In this document: positions 27,867 through 36,706 of the stretch, in pieces
Layout: each line of letters begins with the position of its first letter
Position numbering within the stretch: the stretch's first letter is position 1
From: Falsiroseomonas ponticola
Lineage (GTDB): Bacteria > Pseudomonadota > Alphaproteobacteria > Acetobacterales > Acetobacteraceae
Length of the DNA stretch: 64,000 bases
Direction of reading: 5' to 3'
NCBI RefSeq assembly: GCF_016805305.1
Contig: NZ_JAERQN010000001.1
Span: forward strand, 372,001-436,000
The notes under the pieces: model-generated
What the model saw: only the letters and a program-made list of their open reading frames with translations
Databases searched by the model: none
Told to the model about the DNA's origin: nothing
Made by a program: the position numbers and the translations under genes

Positions 27867-28886
27867 ATGACCGCAGTGGTCGAGACGGATGTGGCGATCA
27901 TCGGCGCGGGCCCCGTGGGGCTCTTCGCGGTGTTCGAATGCGGGATGCTGCGGATGAAGACCGTGGTGATCGACGCGCTGGAAGCGATCGGCGGACAATG
28001 CGCCGCACTCTACCCGGAAAAGCCGATCTTCGACATCCCCGCCCATCCCGAGATCGCGGGCGCGGACCTCATCGCCTCCCTCCACAAGCAATGCGCGCCC
28101 TTCAATCCCCTGCTGATGCTGGGCCGCCGCGTCGATGCGCTGCGGCAGGAAGGGGATGGCTTCGTCCTCGCCACCAGCACCGGCGACACCATCCGCTGCA
28201 AGGCCGTGGTGGTCGCCGCCGGCGCCGGCGCCTTCGGCCCGAACCGCCCGCCGCTCGATCGCCTGGCGGAATTCGAGGCCTCGGGCGGCGTGCGCTACAT
28301 GGTCAGCCGCCGCGAAGACTTCCGCGGCAAGCAGGTGGTGATCGCGGGCGGCGGCGACAGCGCGGTGGACTGGGCGCTCAGCCTCAAGCAGATCGCCGCC
28401 AAGGTCACGGTGGTGCACCGCCGCGACAAGTTCCGCTGCGCCCCCGAAAGCGCCGCGCAACTGAAGCAGGCCGCCGAACGCGGCGAGATCGAACTCGCCA
28501 TCCCCTACCAGCTGCACGGCCTCGACGGCACGAACGGTCAACTCACCGGCGTCTCGCTCGCGACCCTCAAGGGGGAGGTGAAGACCGTGCCGGCGGACCA
28601 CCTGCTGGCCTTCTTCGGCCTGTCCATGGAACTCGGCCCGATCGCGGACTGGGGGCTCGGCCTGGAACGCAGCCACATCGCCGTCACCCCCGCGACCTGC
28701 GAAACCACCATCCCCGGCATCCACGCCATCGGCGACATCGCCACCTACCCGGGCAAGCTGAAACTGATCCTGCAAGGCTTCTCCGAAGCCGCCATGGCCG
28801 CCCACGCCATCCACCCCCGCATCTTCCCCGGCGAAGCGCTGCACTTCGAGTACAGCACCAGCAAAGGCGTGCCCGTGGCGGGGTGA
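27867..28886 (+). CDS. thioredoxin-reductase-like ferredoxin/flavodoxin-NADP+ reductase
   Basis: 339 codons. Two Rossmann motifs: I-I-G-A-G-P-V-G (FAD, residues ~10-17) and I-A-G-G-G-D-S-A (NADPH, ~158-165), with V-H-R-R-D-K-F-R after the latter. The conserved I-G-G-Q-C-A-A-L-Y-P-E-K-P segment and absence of the CxxC redox pair distinguish this family from true thioredoxin reductase. The carboxy end G-D-I-A-T-Y-P-G-K-L-K-L-I-L-Q-G-F is typical. It supplies reduced ferredoxin or flavodoxin. A GTG five codons upstream (27852) is an alternative start. Confidence 0.92.
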   Translation: MTAVVETDVAIIGAGPVGLFAVFECGMLRMKTVVIDALEAIGGQCAALYPEKPIFDIPAHPEIAGADLIASLHKQCAPFNPLLMLGRRVDALRQEGDGFVLATSTGDTIRCKAVVVAAGAGAFGPNRPPLDRLAEFEASGGVRYMVSRREDFRGKQVVIAGGGDSAVDWALSLKQIAAKVTVVHRRDKFRCAPESAAQLKQAAERGEIELAIPYQLHGLDGTNGQLTGVSLATLKGEVKTVPADHLLAFFGLSMELGPIADWGLGLERSHIAVTPATCETTIPGIHAIGDIATYPGKLKLILQGFSEAAMAAHAIHPRIFPGEALHFEYSTSKGVPVAG

Positions 28887-28906
28887 GGGGCGCGCGGGTG
28901 GCCGCG

Positions 28907-29112
28907 CAGGGGGACGCTGTCCCCCTGCACCCCCTGCCAGGGTCCAGCGGGACCCTGGACCGCGAGGTTATTGGTCGATGGAGGGAGGGGCGCCGCGCGA
29001 CCGCCTGTCCGGAGCGCGCGCCGTGCCCCTCCCTCCATCGACCAATCTCATGGGTTCAAAGGGCCGCCGGGCCCTTTGCATGGGGGGTACGGGGGGAACG
29101 GCGTTCCCCCCG
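28907..29112. repeat. compound palindromic element between convergent genes
   Basis: Five hairpins fill the gap between the ferredoxin reductase and trpA. From left: CAGGGGGAC-GCT-GTCCCCCTG (28907-28927); CCAGGGTCC-AGCG-GGACCCTGG (28937-28958); a perfect 22-base inverted repeat beginning ATTGGTCGATGG (28970-28991 with 29025-29046, 33-base loop); CAAAGGGCC-GCCG-GGCCCTTTG (29057-29078); CGGGGGGAAC-GGC-GTTCCCCCCG (29090-29112). The right half, reverse-complemented, aligns with the left half hairpin for hairpin with compensating changes, so the element is two inverted copies of one double-hairpin unit. No T-runs follow the stems. Confidence 0.85.
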
Positions 29113-29117
29113 GGCCA

Positions 29118-29951
29118 TCACGCCGCGACCTTCCTCGCCGCGCGCACGGCCTCGGCCAGGCTGCTGACCTGGGCCAGCACTTTCGTCACGGTGTCGGGCG
29201 TGGCGCGGCCTTCGGCGTCGAGGCTCGCGGCCAGCGTGTCCACGAGCGCGGTGCCGACCACGGCGCCGTCCGCGGCCTTGGCGGCTTCCGCGGCCTGGGC
29301 CGGGCTGCGGATGCCGAAGCCGATGGCGACGGGCAGGTCCGTGTGGCGCTTGAGCTTGGCGATGGTCGGCGCCATGGAGGCGTAGTCGGCGCTGCGCGTG
29401 CCGGTGATGCCGGTGATCGCGACGTAGTAGATGAAGCCCGTGGTGGCGGCGAGCACGCGGGGCAGCCGCGCCTCGTCGGTGGTGGGCGCGATCAGGCGGA
29501 TCAGGTCGAGGCCGTTCGCGGTGGCGTGCGGCTCCACCTCATCCGCTTCCTCCGGCGGCACGTCGACGATGATGAGGCCGTCGGCGCCGGCGGTGGCGGC
29601 GTCAGCGCAGAACTTCTCCACGCCGTAGGTGAGGATCGGGTTGTAGTAGCCCATCAGCACCACGGGGGTGGTGTCGTCCAGCTTGCGCAGGCCGCGCACC
29701 AGGTCGAGCACGCCGGCGGCGGTGGCGCCGGCCTTCAGCGCGCGCTGCCCAGCCTTCTGGATGGAGGGGCCATCCGCCATGGGGTCGGTGAAGGGCACGC
29801 CGACCTCGATGATGTCGGCGCCGGCTTCGGGCAGGCCGTGCAGGATGGCGCGATACGTCTCCCGGTCCGGATCGAAGGCCTGGAGGTAGGTGACGAGGGC
29901 GCCGCGACCTTCCTGGCGGAGCGCGGCGAATTTGGCGGCGATGCGGCTCAT
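29118..29951 (-). CDS. trpA: tryptophan synthase alpha chain
   Basis: 277 codons. It splits indole-3-glycerol phosphate to indole for TrpB. The family signature [15 protein letters not shown] is near residue 46 (here I-E-V-G), carrying the catalytic Glu, and the catalytic Asp is in V-D-V-P-P-E-E. The phosphate loop G-F-G-I-R-S-P is near 232. It starts one base after the trpB stop region and is the last gene of the trp run. Confidence 0.97.
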   Translation of the reverse strand: MSRIAAKFAALRQEGRGALVTYLQAFDPDRETYRAILHGLPEAGADIIEVGVPFTDPMADGPSIQKAGQRALKAGATAAGVLDLVRGLRKLDDTTPVVLMGYYNPILTYGVEKFCADAATAGADGLIIVDVPPEEADEVEPHATANGLDLIRLIAPTTDEARLPRVLAATTGFIYYVAITGITGTRSADYASMAPTIAKLKRHTDLPVAIGFGIRSPAQAAEAAKAADGAVVGTALVDTLAASLDAEGRATPDTVTKVLAQVSSLAEAVRAARKVAA

Positions 29952-29952
29952 C

Positions 29953-31191
29953 TCAGATGTTCTCGCCCAGGTGCTTCGCGACGGTGAAGATGTCCTTGTC
30001 CCCGCGGCCGCAGAGATTCATCAGGATGATGCTCTCCGCCGGCATGGTCGGCGCGGCCTTGATGACGTGGGCCAGGGCGTGGGCGGGCTCCAGCGCCGGG
30101 ATGATGCCTTCCTGGCGGGAGCAGAGCTGGAAGGCGGCCAGCGCCTCCTCATCCGTGGCGCCGACATATTGCACGCGGCCGATCTCGTGCAGCCAGGAAT
30201 GTTCGGGGCCGACGCCGGGATAGTCCAGGCCGGCGGAGATGCTGTGCGCTTCCGTGATCTGGCCGTCGCCATCCTGCAGCAGGTAGGTGCGGTTGCCATG
30301 CAGCACGCCAGGCCGGCCGCGGGACAGCGCCGCGGCGTGTTCATGCGTGTCGAGGCCACGGCCCGCGGCCTCCACGCCGACCATCGCGACATCCTTGTCG
30401 TCGAGGAAGGGGAAGAACAGGCCCATGGCGTTGGAGCCACCGCCGACGGCGGCGACCAGCACATCCGGCAGGCGGCCTTCCGCTTCCAGCATCTGGGCGC
30501 GGGCTTCGGTGCCGATCACGGACTGGAAGTCGCGCACCATGGCGGGATAGGGGTGCGGGCCGGCGACGGTGCCGATGCAGTAGTAGGTGTCGTGCACATT
30601 CGCGACCCAGTCGCGAAGGCCTTCGTTCATCGCATCCTTCAGCGTCGCGGCGCCGGAGGTGACGGGCACGACCTCCGCCCCCAGCAGCTTCATGCGGAAG
30701 ACGTTGGGCTGCTGACGCTCCACATCGGTGGCGCCCATATAGACGACGCAGGGCAGGTCCATCAGCGCGCAGGCGGTGGCGGTGGCGACGCCGTGCTGGC
30801 CCGCGCCGGTTTCCGCGATGATGCGCGTCTTGCCCATCTTCTTGGCCAGCAGGATCTGGCCGAGCACGGCGTTGATCTTGTGCGCGCCGGTGTGGTTCAG
30901 CTCATCCCGCTTGAAATAGACCTTGGCGCCCTTGCCGGGTTCGGCGGTCTTGCGGAGATGGGTGGTCAGCCGTTCCGCGTACCACAGCGGGCTCGGGCGG
31001 CCGACATAGTGGGTCAGCAGCCGGCGCCATTCCGCCTGGAAGGCCGCGTCCTTCTTGGAGGCCTCGTAGGCGGCCTCGACCTCGAGGATCAGGGGCATCA
31101 GGGTCTCGGCGACGAAACGGCCGCCGAAATCGCCGAAGCGGCCGCGGGCGTCGGGGCCCTGGCGGAGGGAGTTCGGAAGGGGCTTGTTCAC
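29953..31191 (-). CDS. trpB: tryptophan synthase beta chain
   Basis: 412 codons. It joins indole and serine with pyridoxal phosphate. The PLP lysine is in [11 protein letters not shown] (residue ~101), the phosphate-binding G-G-G-S-N-A near 245, and the E-T-G-A-G-Q-H-G-V loop near 123. The amino terminus has [10 protein letters not shown]. trpA follows almost directly, so the α2β2 complex is made from one message. Confidence 0.98.
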   Translation of the reverse strand: MNKPLPNSLRQGPDARGRFGDFGGRFVAETLMPLILEVEAAYEASKKDAAFQAEWRRLLTHYVGRPSPLWYAERLTTHLRKTAEPGKGAKVYFKRDELNHTGAHKINAVLGQILLAKKMGKTRIIAETGAGQHGVATATACALMDLPCVVYMGATDVERQQPNVFRMKLLGAEVVPVTSGAATLKDAMNEGLRDWVANVHDTYYCIGTVAGPHPYPAMVRDFQSVIGTEARAQMLEAEGRLPDVLVAAVGGGSNAMGLFFPFLDDKDVAMVGVEAAGRGLDTHEHAAALSRGRPGVLHGNRTYLLQDGDGQITEAHSISAGLDYPGVGPEHSWLHEIGRVQYVGATDEEALAAFQLCSRQEGIIPALEPAHALAHVIKAAPTMPAESIILMNLCGRGDKDIFTVAKHLGENI

Positions 31192-31221
31192 GGGGCAATA
31201 TTCCTGGGCGTTCCGCGGTGT

Positions 31222-31770
31222 TTAGCGCAGGGGCGCGGGCGGGTCACGGGCAGGTGGGATGCAAGACAGATCGCGCCAGACATAGGCGATCTCGGAAACG
31301 GCGATCCGGCCGTGATAGCCGGTCTGGCTGACGCCCGGCACGGCGCCCGTCGCGGCGTAGAAGGCGCGGGCCGGGTGGTTGGCGTCGAGCACCCAGGCCG
31401 CGGCATCGGCCAGGCCCTCGGCACGCAGGCGTGCCGCCCCCGCGGCCAGCAGGGCCCCGCCGAGGCCCCTTCGTTGCGCGCGCCGCAGCAGGTAGAGGCC
31501 CGAGACTTCACCCCCCGTGCCCAGCGCCGCGTCCCGCGCCCGGCAGACGCTGATGAAGCCGAGGATGGCGCCGGCCTCCTCCGCCACGAAGGTGCCACCC
31601 TCCAGCAGCGGTTCCGCCAGGTTGCGCGCCCAGGCGGCGCGGCGGCGGGCGGGGTCCGTCATCTCCTCGAACAGGGCCGGCGGCACCAGGCCTGGATAGG
31701 TCTCGACCCAGGCCGCCGCATGCATCTCCCCGATCGCGGGGGCGTCGGCGCGGGTCGCGGGGCGGATCAC
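31222..31770 (-). CDS. GNAT-family N-acetyltransferase
   Basis: 182 codons. The acetyl-CoA loop Q-R-R-G-L-G-G-A-L-L is at residues ~98-107 (Q/R-x-x-G-x-G/A), preceded by V-S-G-L-Y-L-L and followed by a conserved A-W-V-L-D-A-N-H-P-A-R-A-F-Y motif IV/B region. Its substrate is unknown. The start overlaps the trpF stop, so it is translated within the trp operon, where such a gene is not usual; it may simply be a passenger. Confidence 0.85.
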   Translation of the reverse strand: MIRPATRADAPAIGEMHAAAWVETYPGLVPPALFEEMTDPARRRAAWARNLAEPLLEGGTFVAEEAGAILGFISVCRARDAALGTGGEVSGLYLLRRAQRRGLGGALLAAGAARLRAEGLADAAAWVLDANHPARAFYAATGAVPGVSQTGYHGRIAVSEIAYVWRDLSCIPPARDPPAPLR

Positions 31771-32396
31771 GCCGCCCGGGCGGCGGCGATGAAGGCCGCG
31801 ATGCGGGCGGGGTCCTTCACGCCGCGGGAGGCCTCGACACCGGAGGAGACATCGACGCCGGGCGCGCCGGCAACGCGGATGGCCTCCGCCACATTGCCGG
31901 GCGTCAGGCCACCCGCCAGCAACCAGGGGCGCGGGATGGCGCGGCCGGCGGTCAGCGTCCAGTCGAAGGGCGCGGCATTGCCGCCGGGCAGCGGCGCGCC
32001 GGGGGGCGCCTTGGCGTCCAGCAGGAAGCGATCGACATGCGGCGCATAGGCGGCCAGCCCGTCGAGATCGGCCGCGGAGGCGATGCCGAGCGCCTTCATC
32101 ACCGGCCGCCCGAAGCGGGCGCGCACCGCGGCGCAGCGATCGGGCGTCTCCTCCCCATGCAGTTGCAGGACATCCAGCGGCACGGCGGCCAGCGTCTCCG
32201 CCAGCTGGTCGTCCGTTGCGTCCACGAACAGCCCGACACGCTGCGGGCCACCCGCGAGGGTGGCGGACAGCGCCGCCGCCCGCGCGGGCGTCACCGCCCG
32301 GGGCGAGGGCGGGAAGAAGACAAAGCCGAGAAAATCCGCGCCCGCGGCGGCCTGCATGGCGGCGGCATCGTTGATGCCGCAGATCTTCACCAGCAT
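31767..32396 (-). CDS. trpF: phosphoribosylanthranilate isomerase
   Basis: 209 codons. The start K-I-C-G-I-N-D supplies the catalytic Cys, the second acid is in V-G-L-F-V-D-A-T-D, and the phosphate site is at L-L-A-G-G-L-T-P-G-N-V near residue 165 and G-V-D-V-S-S-G-V-E. It isomerises PRA in tryptophan synthesis. Seven bases separate it from pyrF. Confidence 0.96.
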   Translation of the reverse strand: MLVKICGINDAAAMQAAAGADFLGFVFFPPSPRAVTPARAAALSATLAGGPQRVGLFVDATDDQLAETLAAVPLDVLQLHGEETPDRCAAVRARFGRPVMKALGIASAADLDGLAAYAPHVDRFLLDAKAPPGAPLPGGNAAPFDWTLTAGRAIPRPWLLAGGLTPGNVAEAIRVAGAPGVDVSSGVEASRGVKDPARIAAFIAAARAA

Positions 32397-32403
32397 GGGG
32401 TGC

Positions 32404-33120
32404 CTACCAGCCGAGCGAGGCGGCGATCCGCTCCGCCGCGGCGCCGGGATCCCCTGCCTTGGTGATGGGACGGCCGACCACGACCCAGGTCGCGCCGGCT
32501 GCCGCCATCGCCTCCGGCGTCGCGGTGCGGGCCTGGTCGTCGGCGGCGCTGCCGGCGGGGCGGATGCCGGGGACGACGAGGGCAGGCCCCTCCCCCAGCG
32601 CGTCGCGCAGGGCGGAGACCTCCCGCGGGGAGCAGACCAGGCCATCCGCGCCGGCGGCGACCGCCAGGCGGCCCAGGCGCAGCACCTGCTGCATGGTGCC
32701 GCCCGCGACGCCGATCTCGCTCAGCGTCGCCGCATCGATGCTGGTCAGCACGGTCACGGCCAGGATCTTCGGGCGGGTGGCACCGCCGGCCTTCTCCGCC
32801 GCCTCCCGCGCCGCGGCGACCATGGCGGCGCCGCCGGCGGCGTGGATGGTGATCCAGTCGGCGCCAAGAGGCGCGAGGGACCGGATGGCGCCGGCCACCG
32901 TGTTCGGGATGTCATGCAGCTTGAGGTCGAGGAAGACGGGGCGATGCGCCGCGATCCGCCGGACCGCGGGCGCCCCCTCCGCCGAGAACAGCTCCAGCCC
33001 CACCTTCAGCAGCCCGGCCGAGGGCGCCACGGCCTGCGCCCAGGCCTCCGCCGTCGCCAGGTCCGGCGCATCCAGCGCGACGCAGAGGCCGCAGGGCGCG
33101 TTGCGGATCGCGGCGGTCAC
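32404..33120 (-). CDS. pyrF: orotidine-5-phosphate decarboxylase
   Basis: 238 codons from a GTG at 33120 that overlaps the lapA stop (GTGA). The catalytic array [11 protein letters not shown] is at residues ~63-73, with L-C-V-A-L-D-A at the start and V-V-P-G-I-R-P near 180. It makes UMP from OMP. The pyrF-trpF-trpB order is conserved in alphaproteobacteria. Confidence 0.95.
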   Translation of the reverse strand: MTAAIRNAPCGLCVALDAPDLATAEAWAQAVAPSAGLLKVGLELFSAEGAPAVRRIAAHRPVFLDLKLHDIPNTVAGAIRSLAPLGADWITIHAAGGAAMVAAAREAAEKAGGATRPKILAVTVLTSIDAATLSEIGVAGGTMQQVLRLGRLAVAAGADGLVCSPREVSALRDALGEGPALVVPGIRPAGSAADDQARTATPEAMAAAGATWVVVGRPITKAGDPGAAAERIAASLGW

Positions 33121-33440
33121 GGCGCGGGCAGGCGGCCGAGATCGGCGTCCCGCTTCGCCTGCTCCTCCCGCGCCTTGTAGCCGGCCAGCTCGGCCTCCAT
33201 CAGGCGGGCGGCGTTCTGCAGCTCCCGCGCCCGCCGCCGCGCCGGCAGCGCCGCCGCCCAGGCGATGGAGGCGCCCAGCAGGAAGCCCACCGCCGACAGC
33301 AGCAGCACCGCGATGCCGAGCGGCGAGGCCCAGCCGATATCGAAGGGCCAGAGCCGCAGCTCCACCTCCTGCGTGTTCGACAGGGCGAAAAGCGCGATCA
33401 GGATCAGCAGGGGCAGGAACAGGACCCAGCGCATGGCCAT
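33117..33440 (-). CDS. LapA-domain membrane protein
   Basis: 107 codons. Two transmembrane helices (residues ~4-20 and ~40-62) frame the DUF1049/LapA signature [15 protein letters not shown]. The cytoplasmic tail is a short, charged coiled coil (residues 68-100). Relatives take part in lipopolysaccharide assembly (LapA with LapB). GGAGA lies five bases before the start. It opens the pyrF-trp run. Confidence 0.85.
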   Translation of the reverse strand: MAMRWVLFLPLLILIALFALSNTQEVELRLWPFDIGWASPLGIAVLLLSAVGFLLGASIAWAAALPARRRARELQNAARLMEAELAGYKAREEQAKRDADLGRLPAP

Positions 33441-33513
33441 TCATTCTCCAGGCACGGGGCGTTCCTACGCGTCCCGGGGGCGGACGGGAAGCGCCCCCCG
33501 CCGCCGGGCCCTG

Positions 33514-33867
33514 TCACACGGACATCAGCATGTCCTCGACCCGCCCGGCATCGGCACGGGCGACCGTGAGGCGCAGCTCCAGCCCCTCGATCGCCGTGCA
33601 GTGGCGGTCCAGCGGGACGGCGCGGACCAGGTTCTCCAGCGCCAGCTTGGCGGATTCGGCATCCGGGAAGTGGCGGGCCAGCGTCACGGCATCGGCTTCG
33701 GGGGCGGCGGCGCTGCCCATCATCGCCGCCGGCGGCACGGCGCGGGCGCCCTGGGTGGCGGTGCCGGCGGGGGCGTCGCTGGCGGGGAAGCTGTCCACCA
33801 CGCCCTTCTCGATGTTGCGGTCCGGCGTGTTCTCCGGCCGTTCGTTCGGGCTGGTCGGGTTCGGCAT
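33514..33867 (-). CDS. small hypothetical protein with a D-S-F-P-A-S-D motif
   Basis: 117 codons after a good ribosome site (GGAGGACC). The amino-terminal half is polar and disordered, with V-V-D-S-F-P-A-S-D-A-P-A (residues ~22-33), a motif found in many short uncharacterised proteobacterial proteins. The second half (residues ~60-117) predicts a βαβ-type fold, with F-P-D-A-E-S-A-K-L-A-L-E-N-L and R-L-T-V-A-R-A-D-A-G-R-V-E. It lies alone between pyrF-lapA and the gentisate dioxygenase gene. Function unknown. Confidence 0.75.
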   Translation of the reverse strand: MPNPTSPNERPENTPDRNIEKGVVDSFPASDAPAGTATQGARAVPPAAMMGSAAAPEADAVTLARHFPDAESAKLALENLVRAVPLDRHCTAIEGLELRLTVARADAGRVEDMLMSV

Positions 33868-33967
33868 GGCGTGGTCCTCCGGGCTCGGGCCGCCGGAGAG
33901 GCTTCCCGGCGGCGATGCCTGGGGCGAACGCGGCCGGGGCGCGCGGGGTTGCCGGGGACCGTAACGG

Positions 33968-35035
33968 CTACAGCCGCGCTTCCCGGTACAGGCCGAGCTT
34001 CTGCTGCGCCGCCGCATCCGAATAGCCGAACAGCACCAGGTCACTCTCCGCCGAGAGGGTGACGCTGGACCAGGAGGGGACGACCAGCAGGTCGCGCTCC
34101 GCGAGCGCGAAATCCTGTTCCCCGACCCGGGCGCTGCCCTGGCCCTCCACCACCACCAGCACCATCGCGTCGGTGGACCGGCGCGGCCGCGTGGCGAAGC
34201 CGGCCGGCAGCAGGCGGACATGGGCGGCGATGGTCGGCATCACCGGCCCGCCATCGGCCGGATTCACGAATTCCAGCGCATGGCCGAGATGCGGGTCCGG
34301 GTCGCCGGACCGCGCCATGGCCGCCAGGCTGTCCCGCCATTCGGCATAGGGGTAGTGGAACATCGGCTGGTGCGCCGGGCGCCGGGCCGCGGCCGTCCCC
34401 GCGAAGGGCCGGAGGTTGCGGCCGTAGCGCGCCGCCGTATCCCCCGCCGGCGCGGTTTCCGCATGCGCCATGGCGCCATCCGGCAGGCGTTCGGCGAAGC
34501 TGGCGGCGAAGTGGCGCACGGTCGGGATATCCAGCCCGTCCAGCCAGATCATCGGCGCGCCGCTGGTATTGCCGTGGTCATGCCACTGCCAGTTCGGCGT
34601 CAGCACCAGGTCGAAGGGGCGCATCACCGCCTTCTCCCCATCCAGGGCCGTGAAGGCGCCGTCGCCTTCCATCACGAAGCGGAGCGCGCATTGGGTGTGG
34701 CGGTGGCAGGGCGCGACCTCCCCCGGCAGGATCAGCTGCAACCCGGCATAAAGGCTGGTGGTGACGGAGGAGGTCCCCGGCAGGCCCGGATTCTCCAGGA
34801 TCAGCACCCGGCGTTCCGCCTGCTCGGCGGAGATCAGGTCACCCGCCCGCAGCAGGTGGTCCCGCGCTTCCCCGTAGTGCCAGAGATGCGGCCGGACCGG
34901 GGAGGTGGGGGTGGGCGTGACCAGGGCGGACAGCACTTCCCACAGCGGAAACAGGTGCCTGGGCGCCATTTCGGCATAGAGCGCCTGGAGCAGCGCCTTC
35001 GGGTCATTCGTGCCGGTGGGCAGCGCGTCTGTCAT
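33968..35035 (-). CDS. gentisate 1,2-dioxygenase family protein (bicupin)
   Basis: 355 codons, normal length. The first cupin contains the iron ligands in P-C-H-R-H-T-Q (residues ~109-115) and the later His in N-W-Q-W-H-D-H-G (~150). A second cupin (residues ~265-345) lacks the metal His residues. The family opens the gentisate ring to maleylpyruvate. No maleylpyruvate isomerase or hydrolase lies nearby, so the in vivo substrate could be another hydroxylated aromatic acid. Confidence 0.87.
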   Translation of the reverse strand: MTDALPTGTNDPKALLQALYAEMAPRHLFPLWEVLSALVTPTPTSPVRPHLWHYGEARDHLLRAGDLISAEQAERRVLILENPGLPGTSSVTTSLYAGLQLILPGEVAPCHRHTQCALRFVMEGDGAFTALDGEKAVMRPFDLVLTPNWQWHDHGNTSGAPMIWLDGLDIPTVRHFAASFAERLPDGAMAHAETAPAGDTAARYGRNLRPFAGTAAARRPAHQPMFHYPYAEWRDSLAAMARSGDPDPHLGHALEFVNPADGGPVMPTIAAHVRLLPAGFATRPRRSTDAMVLVVVEGQGSARVGEQDFALAERDLLVVPSWSSVTLSAESDLVLFGYSDAAAQQKLGLYREARL

Positions 35036-35158
35036 GGGCCGGGCCCCTCCCCTTCATTGGCGGCAAGGGTAGCCGAGGAGGGGGCTGCGGTGAAATGCCG
35101 GTGCGTGACGCTGCCGGGGCTTCCGTCGCGCCCCGGCATTGGCTATGGAGGGGGTGCG

Positions 35159-35235
35159 GGACCCGTAGCTCAGCTGGATAGAGCGTTGCCCTCCGAAGGC
35201 AAAGGTCGTACGTTCGAATCGTATCGGGTCCGCCA
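35159..35235 (+). tRNA. tRNA-Arg (anticodon CCG)
   Basis: 77 bases including encoded CCA. Acceptor arm GGACCCG (35159-35165) pairs with CGGGTCC (35225-35231); the anticodon stem TTGCC/GGCAA flanks the loop CTCCGAA with anticodon CCG at 35193-35195, reading CGG; the T-loop is TTCGAAT. No integrase or repeated 3-prime half lies beside it, so it is not evidently an integration site here. Confidence 0.97.
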
Positions 35236-35354
35236 ATCTTTTCAGAGGCTTGGGGTGATGTCGTCCCCGCCAGGTGGCCGGCCCGGCGGGGTCGGGCCGC
35301 CTTCGCCGCGCGGGAAGCACGGCCGGCTGGCCGCGCCCCCTCCCCTCCGCGACG

Positions 35355-36389
35355 TCAGCAGCCCGGGCGTGGGCGGGACATGCCGCCGAGGAAGCTCCGC
35401 AGGTAGCGGCCAAGGGAGGGGCTGAGATAGCCGCCCTCCTGCACCAGCAGCGTGGGGCAGCCCAGCGCCGCGATCCGTGCCGCCGCCGCCGCGAAGCCCG
35501 CCTCGGTGATCCGGAAGGTCGCGACGGGATCGTGCTCCGCGGCGTCGAAGCCCAGCGCGATGACGATCGCGCCCGGCGCGAAGCGCCGGATGCGGGCCAG
35601 GGCACCATCCAGGGCCGCCAGCCAGGGCCCGTCGCCGGTGCCGCGCGGCAGCGGCTGGTTGTCGTTGCAGCCGCGCGCGGCATCGCCCCCGACCTCATCC
35701 GCATGGCCGGCATAGAGCGGCGCGCCGTCATTCGGATCGACATGGATGGAGCAGGTCAGCACATCCGCGCGGTCCCAGAAGATGGCCTGCGTGCCATTGC
35801 CGTGATGCACGTCGATGTCGAGGATGCCGATGCGCCCGAACCGCCGGCTGAGAAGCTGCGCGGCGATCGCCGTGTTGTTCAGGTAGCAGCCGCCGCTCAT
35901 CAGGTCGGGATAGGCGTGGTGCCCGGGCGGCCGGCACATCGCATAGACGGGCGCATCGGCGGCGGCCAGGCGCTCCGCGCCATGGATCGCGACCTGCGCG
36001 CTGGCCAGGACCGAGGTCCAGGTATCGGCGGTGATCGGGCAGGTCGTCGAATTGCTGTACCAGCCGAGCTCGCCGACCAGGTCGGTGGGCCTGCGATGCA
36101 TGCGGTGCGTGGGATGGACGCTCGGCACCGCGATGGGGCCGAATTCCGGCCGCCGCATCCAGCGCGCATGCACCCCCTTCAGGAAATCGACATAGGCGGG
36201 ATCGTGCACGGCGGTGATCGCCTCCAGCCCCCCGGCCGGCGCCTGTACCACCTGATGCCCCTGGCCCGTCACCGCCTCCAGGAACACCCGGTATCGCTCG
36301 GCCCGGTCGAAATGCGGGATGAACTTGCCGGTGCGGAACACGCTTTCCACATCGTGCCTGGCCTGGTCGGGATGGTGAATGACGAGCAT
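35355..36389 (-). CDS. histone-deacetylase-like / acetylpolyamine amidohydrolase
   Basis: 344 codons from ATG 36389. Zinc-hydrolase motifs: R-P-P-G-H-H-A (His157-His158), G-G-C-Y-L-N-N-T-A, the metal strand I-L-D-I-D-V-H-H-G-N-G-T (Asp193, His195), G-F-D-A-A-E-H-D-P with the third ligand near 285, and the closing Q-E-G-G-Y. The long insertion around residues 85-120 and F-I-P-H-F-D start match polyamine deacetylases (AphA type), which release acetate from acetyl-putrescine or -spermidine. Divergent from the RidA operon with a LysR-type operator (36482-36496) between. Confidence 0.87.
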   Translation of the reverse strand: MLVIHHPDQARHDVESVFRTGKFIPHFDRAERYRVFLEAVTGQGHQVVQAPAGGLEAITAVHDPAYVDFLKGVHARWMRRPEFGPIAVPSVHPTHRMHRRPTDLVGELGWYSNSTTCPITADTWTSVLASAQVAIHGAERLAAADAPVYAMCRPPGHHAYPDLMSGGCYLNNTAIAAQLLSRRFGRIGILDIDVHHGNGTQAIFWDRADVLTCSIHVDPNDGAPLYAGHADEVGGDAARGCNDNQPLPRGTGDGPWLAALDGALARIRRFAPGAIVIALGFDAAEHDPVATFRITEAGFAAAAARIAALGCPTLLVQEGGYLSPSLGRYLRSFLGGMSRPRPGC

Positions 36390-36481
36390 CGCGCATGTCC
36401 CTGATGACCTCGAGCATCCGGTGATACGCCGCCCCTGCCCGGCTGCCCATCGCGGCGCCCAGACCGATCGCGATCCTCCGC

Positions 36482-36520
36482 ATAAGGCGGCCTTATGAAA
36501 GGCGGCGCGGATTGTCTTGG
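36482..36520 (+). promoter_or_regulatory. LysR-type operator A and -35 element, ridA operon
   Basis: CATAAGG-CGG-CCTTATG (36481-36497) is a perfect palindrome containing ATAAG-N5-CTTAT, i.e. T-N11-A. Exactly 18 bases later comes TCTTGG (36515-36520), as at operators B and C. The centre falls near -62 if TCTTGG is the -35. No good -10 is evident; GATGAG lies 16 bases after CTTGGA. The 312-base gap (36390-36702) holds this site and the small ORF at 36617. Confidence 0.6.
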
Positions 36521-36616
36521 AGCGCCGCGCGCCTTCGGATGAGGATGCGCCCGGGAAGGCGGGACAGCGGCGGCGCGGCCCGGCGGCCTTCCCGGCGATG
36601 CGCGAAGGAGCAGGCA

Positions 36617-36706
36617 ATGGCGTTCCGGCTCACATCCCCCCGGCGCCGGCGTGCGGCGGCGGGCATCACCCGCGGCGCCGGCGGCCGCGACACCGGGACG
36701 CGATGA
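36617..36706 (+). CDS. possible small leader ORF before ridA
   Basis: 29 codons, M-A-F-R-L-T-S-P then five basic residues and a Gly/Ala-rich end. It has the best ribosome site in the gap (GAAGGAG, seven bases before ATG 36617), and its TGA overlaps the ridA start (ATGATG). This would couple ridA translation to it. No similarity recognised; it could equally be chance. Confidence 0.3.
   Translation: MAFRLTSPRRRRAAAGITRGAGGRDTGTR

Noticed and set aside
35159..35354. tRNA-Arg as a genomic-island attachment site
   Set aside because: No integrase, no duplicated tRNA 3-prime end and no composition change next to it.
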